From positions 1-64,000 of the forward strand of contig NZ_JACHID010000005.1 of the NCBI RefSeq assembly GCF_014203025.1: 64,000 nucleotides of DNA, read 5' to 3'. Positions 43,374 to 50,872 of the stretch are shown here, in pieces. The notes under the pieces are model-generated. The model was given only the letters and a program-made list of their open reading frames with translations. It was not told the origin of the DNA and ran no database searches. How positions within the stretch are numbered: the stretch's first letter is position 1; the number at the start of each line of letters is the position of its first letter. Origin of the DNA: Desulfurispira natronophila. GTDB taxonomy: Bacteria > Chrysiogenota > Chrysiogenetes > Chrysiogenales > Chrysiogenaceae. A program made the translations under genes and the position numbers.

Positions 43374-44171
43374 CTAGCGCTCCAGAAAACTACGCAACAG
43401 GCTCGACATCACCAGGTTCCATCCATCCACGAGGACAAAAAGTATAACTTTGAAAGGCATGCTGATCATAGCGGGTGGCAGCATCATCATACCCATGCTC
43501 ATCAGCGTACTGGCCACAACCATGTCAATAATCAAAAACGGGATAAAAATCATAAACCCCATCTGAAATGCGGTCTTAAGCTCACTGATAACAAATGCGG
43601 GTACCAGAGTAAAAAAAGAAATATCCTCTCGGGTCTCTGGGCGCTCAGCGCCGCTAAAATGAACAAAGAGAGCCAGGTCCTTTTCCCGAGTATGCTTCAT
43701 CATAAACTCTGCCAAAGGATCTGCCGCATTTTGCAGAGCCTGTTCAGTGCCAATATCATTGCTTAGATATGGTTGAAGGGCATTTTCATTAATTTGCTGA
43801 AATGTTGGCATCATGATGTAGAAGGTCAAAAACAAGGCAAGACTTACCAAAACCTGGTTCGGTGGAGACTGCATGGTGCCCATGGCCTGTCGCAGAAAAC
43901 TAAGTACAATCAAAATGAGCACAAATGAGGTCATGAGCATTAAAATTGACGGTGCCAGTGTGAGGATGGTGATAAGAAAAATAATCTGCAGAGTTACAGC
44001 AATATCTGAGGGGTTATCGGATGAGTCTACCCCAAAGGTGATAACGGGCAAAGGAATCTGTTCCTGGGCACTGGCAGTAATGGCTAAAAACAACAATAGC
44101 CCCAAGCTTAACAAAAAGCGCAGGGCGAAGGGCCACGACGGCAATACAAGGCTCTTATTTTCCATCATCAT
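43374..44171 (-). CDS. fliP: Flagellar biosynthetic protein FliP
   Basis: FliP forms the core of the flagellar export gate. The 265-residue protein has an N-terminal signal-like hydrophobic segment ending near SAQ and four further membrane helices. Conserved stretches are LTLAPSILMLMTSF, QSPPNQVLVSLALFLTF, PAFVISELKTAFQMGF and GMMMLPP. Its start overlaps fliO by 17 nt; two ATGs follow the first in tandem, so the start is uncertain by a few residues. Confidence 0.95.
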   Translation of the reverse strand: MMMENKSLVLPSWPFALRFLLSLGLLLFLAITASAQEQIPLPVITFGVDSSDNPSDIAVTLQIIFLITILTLAPSILMLMTSFVLILIVLSFLRQAMGTMQSPPNQVLVSLALFLTFYIMMPTFQQINENALQPYLSNDIGTEQALQNAADPLAEFMMKHTREKDLALFVHFSGAERPETREDISFFTLVPAFVISELKTAFQMGFMIFIPFLIIDMVVASTLMSMGMMMLPPAMISMPFKVILFVLVDGWNLVMSSLLRSFLER

Positions 44172-45039
44172 TTCTGGTATCCCGCAAGTGATTCATTCTA
44201 TTTTTTATGCTGTGGGTTAGTCCCTCTATATTGGTACGGGAGGCTACTGCTCGACCAAGATAACTGGAAAAGTTAGCGTGAACCTTTTTGTCATGCAGTT
44301 GAATTTTCGCCAGAGTCTTTTCGTTATCGATAGTTTTTATGTAACACAACCCTTCATCCCACTCCCCAAGCATTATAACCTCGTCAAAGGCTTCCACTAC
44401 AACAATATTTTTCTTGTTGCCTATAGGACTACGGGAGATTGTACGAATCTCGGCCGTTGCTGCCAGCCTCTGCCCAGGGGATAAGCGACGAATGAACCAG
44501 ATGATAATGGCAAAAAGTGACAGAACCACCAAGAGGGCTACAATCATGGTGTAGGCTCCCTCAAAGATGTCTATATCCTCAACACCAGCAACTGTCGGTT
44601 GTGCTGGAACGTAGTCGCTGACTCCCAGGGCTTCATCACCAAAACTCATGCGAATTCCATGCTCCTCATCAGCTTTGGAACTGGCTCGAAAAAAAAGCTC
44701 GTCCAGCGGATAAAGCAGTGTCACCAGGATCAGTGTTTTCTCACCCTGGGCATTGAGAGCTATCTGGCTAAAAAAAGGGTCATCTGTAGTATAAAGGCTG
44801 GATAGGTCGTCAGATGGTAGCTGTGGAACCTCTACACGAAGTTCCATACCATCACTGCTTTGTTGAACCTGATATGAAGGTAGGGGGGTATCAGTAGAAA
44901 TATTGATAACCGAGCGTCCGTTGCTGCGCTCATAGCTAATGGCAGTAATTTTGGCCTCAACGGAGCCCAATCCAGTCAGACAAATCACCGCCATCATCAA
45001 AGCGAAGGTTGCAAAACGTGGCAACCGGCGGTGCTTCAT
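44155..45039 (-). CDS. fliO: FliO-like flagellar protein with a large N-terminal periplasmic domain
   Basis: FliO helps stabilise FliP during export-gate assembly. Here it is 294 residues, larger than usual. After a signal-like segment (about 10-29) comes a periplasmic region (about 30-150) resembling an AMIN-type beta domain (ITAISYERSNGRSVINIS...). A membrane helix follows (about 165-186), then a cytoplasmic FliO domain with RLAATAEIRTISRSPIGNKKNIVVVEAFDEVIMLG. The AMIN comparison is by pattern only. It starts in the fliN stop (ATGA overlap) and overlaps fliP. Confidence 0.85.
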   Translation of the reverse strand: MKHRRLPRFATFALMMAVICLTGLGSVEAKITAISYERSNGRSVINISTDTPLPSYQVQQSSDGMELRVEVPQLPSDDLSSLYTTDDPFFSQIALNAQGEKTLILVTLLYPLDELFFRASSKADEEHGIRMSFGDEALGVSDYVPAQPTVAGVEDIDIFEGAYTMIVALLVVLSLFAIIIWFIRRLSPGQRLAATAEIRTISRSPIGNKKNIVVVEAFDEVIMLGEWDEGLCYIKTIDNEKTLAKIQLHDKKVHANFSSYLGRAVASRTNIEGLTHSIKNRMNHLRDTRNDDGK

Positions 45040-45362
45040 GTCTGGTAGGCTCCCTGCAAATATTTTTGCAGTACTGTATCCTCATCGATAATGTCAGTAA
45101 CGCGGATGGCGAAGCTATCTTCAATGACCACAATTTCGGAAGTGGCAAGAAGTTGATTGTTGACCATTACATCAACGGACTCACCGGCAGTCTTTTTTAA
45201 CTCTACAATAGAGCCATCCTTGAGCTCCAAAACTTCCCTCAGGGTCATGGCCCGTCGGCCAAGCTCAACATCAAGCTCAAATGTTATATCACCATACCAC
45301 TCTAGCTTTTTCAGAAGCTCTTCATTCTCCTGATGAAGCTGATTCTTGCGCTGCAAGGCCAC
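45036..45362 (-). CDS. fliN: Flagellar motor switch protein FliN
   Basis: FliN is the C-ring subunit that binds CheY and the export ATPase complex. The 108-residue protein ends in the SpoA/FliN domain: ITFELDVELGRRAMTLREVLELKDGSIVEL, then LLATSEIVVIEDSFAIRVTDI. The frame extends upstream over fliL, but GTG 45362, one base after the fliL stop, gives the usual short N-terminus. fliM, normally upstream of fliN, is absent from this operon. Confidence 0.9.
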   Translation of the reverse strand: MALQRKNQLHQENEELLKKLEWYGDITFELDVELGRRAMTLREVLELKDGSIVELKKTAGESVDVMVNNQLLATSEIVVIEDSFAIRVTDIIDEDTVLQKYLQGAYQT

Positions 45363-45363
45363 G

Positions 45364-45879
45364 TTATTGCACCACGAATTCGGTAAAAAATACCCGACGA
45401 ATGCTTCCACTGGTGAGAAAAGCATTAGTGCGAGACACTATCTCATTACGTAAACGCGTTTTACCCTGTTGGGTGGAAATATCATCAAATTTTTTGGAAG
45501 CCAATATCGTAAGGATGGCATCCCGCAGCTGAGGCTGGCGTCGATCAAGCTCACGAGCGAGTCGAGAGTTATCCATTTCCAGCTGCATGGTGACTCTCAG
45601 GTACCTTTTCCCCAGTGGGTCTGATAGATTGACAATGAATGTTTCCAGAGGATACATGGTACCTATCTCTGCACTGTCTTCAATTTGCTGCGGTGTACCT
45701 GGATCGCTGGTTTGCTGTGGAGGAGGTGTGGCTGGTGAGCGGAGGAAGAAATATGCTGCCGCTCCCCCCAACAGCAAGACGAGCAGCACAATAATTAATA
45801 TGATAATTAGTTTTTTTGATTTTTTGCCACCACCCTCCGGTGGTGCACTTTCTTTCTCTTCTTTATCTTCTACAGCCAT
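45364..45879 (-). CDS. fliL: Flagellar basal-body-associated protein FliL
   Basis: FliL surrounds the stator and supports torque generation. The 171-residue protein has a charged cytoplasmic N-terminus, one membrane helix (about 24-46), a Pro/Gln-rich linker and the FliL periplasmic domain, with YPLETFIVNLSDP and RYLRVTMQLEM. It is preceded by a 97-nt gap after motB with its own candidate promoter. Confidence 0.92.
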   Translation of the reverse strand: MAVEDKEEKESAPPEGGGKKSKKLIIILIIVLLVLLLGGAAAYFFLRSPATPPPQQTSDPGTPQQIEDSAEIGTMYPLETFIVNLSDPLGKRYLRVTMQLEMDNSRLARELDRRQPQLRDAILTILASKKFDDISTQQGKTRLRNEIVSRTNAFLTSGSIRRVFFTEFVVQ

Positions 45880-45935
45880 AGAGCTCTCCTTTTATTCACA
45901 ACGTGAATCATCTCAGCACTATTTTTTATTCTGTT

Positions 45936-45944
45936 AATATAGCA
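45936..45944 (-). promoter_or_regulatory. Candidate internal promoter for fliL-fliR
   Basis: On the minus strand TGCTATATT is an extended -10 (hexamer TATATT, 45941-45936), downstream of a long T-tract. The start near 45929 leaves a leader of about 50 nt. It may give fliL-fliR expression separate from motAB. Confidence 0.4.
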
Positions 45945-45976
45945 TATTCATGGCAGGAAAAAAAAGGATTGCCTGA

Positions 45977-46738
45977 TTATGGTTGGAGGAGTTCCTGGAT
46001 TTCTCGCATCTCATCCGATTCTTCATCCAAAGCTTCAAAGAAAATCTCAACGCGCCGGTTTTTTGTCCGGTTGGTTTCAGTAATATTTGGCACCTTGGGC
46101 TTAAATTCACCATAGCCAGCAGCGACAAACTTGCGTGGATCCAGGTTGCGGGGCTGCACAAAGTATTTGACCACATTGACAGCACGGGCAGTAGAAAGCT
46201 CCCAGTTTGTGGCATAGCGGGAGGTAGGCACGGGAACATTGTCGGTATGCCCTTCAACCCGTATATTGCGATTTGACTGGTGGATAATAGTAGCTAATTG
46301 ATCCAGAATCGGAAAGGCGGCCGGCTTGATTTCTGCGCGGCCCCTGTCAAAGAGGAGTTCTTCAGCCAAAGTAACCCGGATACCCTCCCCGTCAGCTTCA
46401 ACTTCTACTTCAATTTGCTCTTCAAGCCCTGCGGCTTCAGTCAAAGCCTGAACAGCATCGGTGACCTCTTCCATCATTACCTGCTCAATTTCCTGCATCT
46501 GGGCAGTAACCATTACAGGTACAGGTGAAACTTCTGTTTGGCGACCCAGATTGAGCACACCAAGAGAATCCCGCAAGGTTCCTAATGATTGCACAATTTT
46601 GATCTTGTCCAGAGTCGCCATGGAGAGCAACAAAATAAAGAACGTAAGCAGAAGGATAGCGAGGTCAGAAAATGTTACCAGAAAAAATGGTGCGCTGGGT
46701 GTGCTTGACTTACGTTGACGCTTGTTCTTCTTTTTCAT
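45977..46738 (-). CDS. motB: Flagellar motor stator protein MotB
   Basis: MotB anchors the stator to peptidoglycan. The 253-residue protein has one N-terminal helix with the proton-path aspartate D25 (FSDLAILLL), a plug/linker region and a C-terminal OmpA-like domain with VEGHTDNVPV and NRRVEI. The basic start and D25 are normal. It begins 2 nt after the motA stop. Sodium or proton coupling cannot be told by eye. Confidence 0.93.
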   Translation of the reverse strand: MKKKNKRQRKSSTPSAPFFLVTFSDLAILLLTFFILLLSMATLDKIKIVQSLGTLRDSLGVLNLGRQTEVSPVPVMVTAQMQEIEQVMMEEVTDAVQALTEAAGLEEQIEVEVEADGEGIRVTLAEELLFDRGRAEIKPAAFPILDQLATIIHQSNRNIRVEGHTDNVPVPTSRYATNWELSTARAVNVVKYFVQPRNLDPRKFVAAGYGEFKPKVPNITETNRTKNRRVEIFFEALDEESDEMREIQELLQP

Positions 46739-46740
46739 GA

Positions 46741-47505
46741 CTATTCAAACTGACTGCTACGGTTTGCGGGTGCAAGAAATGCATTAAGTTTTTGCTCCAC
46801 AATGCGGGGATTGTCACCAGCCTGAATAGACATTATTCCCATGATTACCAACTCCTTGCTGAGGACTTCCTCCTGGGAGCGCTCTGCCAACTTACCTGCC
46901 ACTGGTAATGCAAACATGTTGGCAATCATGGAGCCATACATAGTGGTTAGCAGGGCTATCGCCATAGCAGGACCGATACTGGATGGATCATCCATAACCT
47001 GCAGCATGGCCACAAGACCAATCAGTGTCCCTATCATCCCCATGGACGGAGCGAAGGTACCTATGGAAACAAGTATCCCCATACCAGACTGATGCCGCTG
47101 AATAATGTACTCAAGCTTGGTTTCCATGATAGAACTTACCAACTCTGGATCTGTGCCATCTACTGCCAGCTTGATGCCCTCGCGCAGGAACTCGTCTTCA
47201 ACTTCCTCAGCAGCGGTTTCAAGAGCCAGTATACCATCGCGACGGGCGCGGGTGGCAAAGTCCACCAAGCGTCGAATCATTTCACTGGGATCTTCTCCTT
47301 TGTGAAAAAAAGACTTTTTCACCACTCCCATAACACTGGTAACTTGCTGCAAGGAAAAGTTCATAAGCACAACACCCATTGTGCCGCCAAACACAATAAG
47401 GATGGATTTAACTTCAATAAACCAGAGGATATTACCAGCCAGTGCCATGGCGATAGTAACCAGACTGAATGCGAGTATAACCCCGACGAGCGTTGCAATA
47501 TCCAT
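46741..47505 (-). CDS. motA: Flagellar motor stator protein MotA
   Basis: MotA forms the ion channel ring of the stator with MotB. The 254-residue protein has four membrane helices, the cytoplasmic loop with charged residues (GEDPSEMIRRLVDFATRARRDGILALE) that faces FliG, and the GTFAPSMGMIGTLIGLV channel segment. AGAGGA lies before the start. It is the first gene of the operon running to fliR. Confidence 0.95.
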   Translation of the reverse strand: MDIATLVGVILAFSLVTIAMALAGNILWFIEVKSILIVFGGTMGVVLMNFSLQQVTSVMGVVKKSFFHKGEDPSEMIRRLVDFATRARRDGILALETAAEEVEDEFLREGIKLAVDGTDPELVSSIMETKLEYIIQRHQSGMGILVSIGTFAPSMGMIGTLIGLVAMLQVMDDPSSIGPAMAIALLTTMYGSMIANMFALPVAGKLAERSQEEVLSKELVIMGIMSIQAGDNPRIVEQKLNAFLAPANRSSQFE

Positions 47506-47607
47506 GCGGTTCCTCTTGTGCTTACTATGATAGCGTGATTTTCTCAGTGATACGGGTGGTCTATGGTCGTTGTGGTCTAGTATTCCTATAGCGTTATGAG
47601 CCAGGAG

Positions 47608-47619
47608 GGTTTTAAAACC
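47608..47619. repeat. 12-bp perfect palindrome between motA and the PLD gene
   Basis: GGTTTTAAAACC reads the same on both strands. It lies about 100 nt upstream of motA in a 229-nt gap that is otherwise without obvious features. It could be a protein-binding site or chance in an AT-rich stretch. Confidence 0.4.
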
Positions 47620-47734
47620 AGAGTGACTGTATTGGCTCTACCGTTACCCAACAACCACTCATCTTTACTAAAAACCTCAATAGAAACCGTAACACTACCG
47701 CTATGTTTACTATCGTCATGAGCTGCTGGTATCT

Positions 47735-48355
47735 TTACCTTTGCAGCACCAAAATTTCTTCCAGACTTGCGGATGTGTCTACTAACTCACTAATCCATTG
47801 TCTTGATTCAGCGGCAAAAGTCTCACTGTCAATTAGAACTGAGGTCTCCCGATTATAGCGCATTGCACTGACAGTGTAGTTATGACTCCCCATCAGGGTC
47901 CATCGGTTGTCAACAACAAGCATTTTTGAGTGCATGCGAGCTGCGCTGTCAAAGTAGCTGTCTATTCCAAAAAAGTACAGCCCTTTGGCCGTATCGAGAT
48001 TAGAGCGATAGAGAAAACTCTCCGGGTCATCAGGCAGGTCAAAGAGTACCCGCACATTCACTCCCCGTTTAGCCGCAAGTATCAGCGACTCTTGCAGCAT
48101 GGCAGCAGAATTTCGGTAATCGCTGTCAGTTTTAAAAAGATATATTGCAAGATCAATTGAGTCAGTGGCATGAGCAACTAACTGCTCGAAAGTATACCTA
48201 TACTCATCATCAAAGACAGGTACCACCTGGGCGCTTTGAAAAGAAAATTTATTCGGCAAAGCATAAGCCGGTTGCCACCACAGCAGCACAATCGCTATTA
48301 CTGCGGCAGTAAAAATGTAAGGCAGTTTATGACAGGTCAATACATTCGACATCAA
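47735..48355 (-). CDS. Single-HKD phospholipase D-like protein (Nuc-type)
   Basis: A 206-residue protein with an N-terminal membrane helix or signal peptide (about 12-32), then one PLD domain. The HKD motif is complete: H142, K144, D149 in MHSKMLVVD, followed by GSHNYT (N159). Single-HKD proteins act as dimers; the best-known is the salmonella nuclease Nuc, and others cut phospholipids or act at the envelope. Location suggests the periplasm. The start overlaps the regulator's stop (ATGA), so it is the last gene of the PBP1A-kinase-regulator operon. Confidence 0.85.
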   Translation of the reverse strand: MMSNVLTCHKLPYIFTAAVIAIVLLWWQPAYALPNKFSFQSAQVVPVFDDEYRYTFEQLVAHATDSIDLAIYLFKTDSDYRNSAAMLQESLILAAKRGVNVRVLFDLPDDPESFLYRSNLDTAKGLYFFGIDSYFDSAARMHSKMLVVDNRWTLMGSHNYTVSAMRYNRETSVLIDSETFAAESRQWISELVDTSASLEEILVLQR

Positions 48356-49800
48356 TCTTGCTCCCGACGCTTACGATAAAGGCTCAGGTCAATATTATAC
48401 TCCTGGACCTTTTTGCGAACAGTGTTACGGTTAACACCCAGTATGTTGGCTGTGCTTACCTGATTGCCCCGGGTGTACTCAATAACAATCTCATAGAGAC
48501 TTTTTTCCGCGCTACCAATGATCAACTGATGCAAGTTGCCAGCACCATTTTCCATCATTGCCTGTAAGTGTGGCAGAGCATGGGAGCGGATTATCTGGTG
48601 CAATGTCTGCGGATATTGCCTTGCTGATGCTTCATCATCGGAGCCCAAAGGAAAATCCTCTGCAGTAAGATAAGGTGTATTGGACAGCAGCAACCCTCGC
48701 CTGGCAATATTCTCAAGCTCTCTAACATTGCCGGGCCAATCGTAGGTGCGCAATTTCACCATGGCTTCCGGCAGTACAGGCTTTTGGGGCAGGCGATACT
48801 CTTGACTATAGCGATAAAGAAAAAATTCTAGTATCTCCTCTAGGTCCTCCATGCGCTCCCGTAGAGGTGGCAGACGCAGGCTGAAAACATTGAGACGGTA
48901 GTAGAGGTCTTCACGAAACTGATTTTTACGCACCATCTCCAGCAAATTTCGATTGGTAGCTGCCACGATACGTGTATCTACATGATATATTCGAGAGCTT
49001 CCTACTGGTGAAACCTCTCCTTCCTGCAGGACTCGCAGGAGTTTTGACTGTAAGTCAAGTGGCATATGGGCCAATTCATCCAAGAAGAGGGTGCCACCCT
49101 GGGCCTCGCGAAAAAGACCCTTACGCTGGTCAGTGGCACCGGTAAAAGCGCCGCGCTCGTGACCAAAAAACTCACTTTCCATAAGCTCCCGGGGAATAGC
49201 GGCAAGGTTAACCGGAACAAATGGTTTGTCGGCACAAAGAGAGTTTTGGTGAATGACCCGTGCAACCAGCTCTTTACCTGTTCCCGACTCTCCTTCAATA
49301 AGAACGGTCACCTTGGTAGGTGCAACCTTGCCAATGAGCTTGAAAACTTCACGCATGGCCATGGATGAACCAATAATTTTCTCAAAAGACATTTGGTCTG
49401 ATACCGGCTTATCCGGAGTTTTTGACCGAGTCTGCTGGCTGGTAATGCGAGTAGCCAGTTCGCGAATCTGAGATATCTCAAAGGGCTTCGTGATAAATTC
49501 GTAAGCGGATAGCTTCATGGCATCAATGACACTTTGCATCCCGGTATGAGCCGTCATAATTACCACTGGAAGCTGGTAAAGCTCATTTATGCGCTCCAGT
49601 GCTTCGAGACCACTCATACCAGGCATGGTAATATCCATAAAAATCATATCAACGCGCTGGCGCTCTAAAATCTCAAAAGCCTCGCTGGCACAGGATGCAA
49701 GATACACACAAAAGTCGTTGTTCAGGGCATGCTGGAGTACAATCTGGATGTTTTTTTCATCATCAACTACCAGTACGATTTTTTCACTGTCCCCGGTCAT
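48352..49800 (-). CDS. Sigma-54-dependent response regulator (NtrC/FlrC type)
   Basis: A 482-residue activator: receiver domain with phosphoacceptor D56 (FMDITMPG), AAA+ domain with Walker A GESGTGKE and the sigma-54-contact loop GAFTGAT, and a C-terminal Fis-type helix-turn-helix (STANILGVNRNTVRKKVQEYN). ATG 49800 has AGGAGGT 6 nt upstream; the frame's earlier codons lack an RBS. Its gene overlaps the kinase by 17 nt. Nearness to flagellar genes suggests a FlrC/FleR-like role, but an NtrC nitrogen role is equally possible from sequence. Confidence 0.9.
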   Translation of the reverse strand: MTGDSEKIVLVVDDEKNIQIVLQHALNNDFCVYLASCASEAFEILERQRVDMIFMDITMPGMSGLEALERINELYQLPVVIMTAHTGMQSVIDAMKLSAYEFITKPFEISQIRELATRITSQQTRSKTPDKPVSDQMSFEKIIGSSMAMREVFKLIGKVAPTKVTVLIEGESGTGKELVARVIHQNSLCADKPFVPVNLAAIPRELMESEFFGHERGAFTGATDQRKGLFREAQGGTLFLDELAHMPLDLQSKLLRVLQEGEVSPVGSSRIYHVDTRIVAATNRNLLEMVRKNQFREDLYYRLNVFSLRLPPLRERMEDLEEILEFFLYRYSQEYRLPQKPVLPEAMVKLRTYDWPGNVRELENIARRGLLLSNTPYLTAEDFPLGSDDEASARQYPQTLHQIIRSHALPHLQAMMENGAGNLHQLIIGSAEKSLYEIVIEYTRGNQVSTANILGVNRNTVRKKVQEYNIDLSLYRKRREQD

Positions 49801-50872
49801 AGTTGACCTCCTGATGGGCAGAAGCCTGTCGTCGTTTAAGGGGCAGAAAGACACTCACAACAGTTCCAATACCAACCGTGCTTTCTACATCTATTTTCCC
49901 ACCATGGGCGCTTACAATTTTCATGCTTATCGGTAGCCCCAGCCCAGTGCCTTGGGGCTTAGTGGTGAAAAATGGCATAAAAAGTTTTTCCTTGTGATCA
50001 GGAGCCACTCCAGTACCGTGATCAGCAATGCGAACTATAAGCCAGGTTGTGTAACCAATCCCGGGAACATCACCCAGGGAAACCCCTGTAGTAATACTGA
50101 TTGAGCTACGTAACGAGCTGGCTTCTACAGCATTTTTGAATATATTGAGCAGGACCTGGTAGAGCTTCTCCTCGTCAGCAGCAATTTCAGGAAGGCTTGG
50201 GTCATAATGTTCCCGCACCTCAATTTCACGCTGAACTAGCAGTGGCTGCTGACGATTTACCAGATGCTTCAGTAAGCGGTGAATGTTTACCTGTCCGTAC
50301 TCAATCCGGGGCGGTCGGGCAAAGTCCCGTATATTGGCAAGCATCCCTTCAAGCCGCAGGGCCTCTTCAGAAATAATTGAGGCAAGAGGAATAACAGAAG
50401 TATCTTTACTCTCCTGAATCAAGCGAGCAGATCCCAGAATGGCGCTAAGTGGATTATTGATCTCATGAGCTACCTCACTGAGAATTCGCTCAACATAGTG
50501 ATAGTCAAAAAGCAACGCGTTGTTTTTGGCAATATTAATCCGTTTTGACATATCCCGCAGGACCATGACAGCGGACATCTCATCATGATAGGAGAGAATC
50601 ACCTCCACAGGAGTCGGCTTGCTGGCGGATGTCCTTAACTGAGAAAGCTCGTCAAGATTTATGGAGCGACCTGTGGCAAAACACTGACGTATCTGCTCCA
50701 GCAAAAGTTGCTGATTGGCAAAGAAACTTAATATTGAAGTGTTCAGGATACGCTTGCGGGATGTCCCCAGGATACTCTCCCCTTCGTGGTTGATATCCTG
50801 GATATGAGCGTCAGGGTCGATAACCAACACACCAAAAGACATGGCGTTAACGATGGACTTCCACCGACTCAT
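49784..50872 (-). CDS. PAS-domain sensor histidine kinase (NtrB/FlrB type)
   Basis: A 362-residue soluble kinase without membrane segments. It has a PAS domain (about 5-110), a dimerisation helix with H136 in EVAHEINNPLSAI, and an ATPase domain with NIFKNAVEAS (N box), DHGTG (G1) and GTGLGLPI (G2). The lack of a periplasmic sensor fits NtrB or FlrB/FleS, which sense cytoplasmic cues. It overlaps both neighbours: the PBP1A stop by 4 nt and the regulator start by 17 nt. Confidence 0.9.
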   Translation of the reverse strand: MSRWKSIVNAMSFGVLVIDPDAHIQDINHEGESILGTSRKRILNTSILSFFANQQLLLEQIRQCFATGRSINLDELSQLRTSASKPTPVEVILSYHDEMSAVMVLRDMSKRINIAKNNALLFDYHYVERILSEVAHEINNPLSAILGSARLIQESKDTSVIPLASIISEEALRLEGMLANIRDFARPPRIEYGQVNIHRLLKHLVNRQQPLLVQREIEVREHYDPSLPEIAADEEKLYQVLLNIFKNAVEASSLRSSISITTGVSLGDVPGIGYTTWLIVRIADHGTGVAPDHKEKLFMPFFTTKPQGTGLGLPISMKIVSAHGGKIDVESTVGIGTVVSVFLPLKRRQASAHQEVNYDRGQ

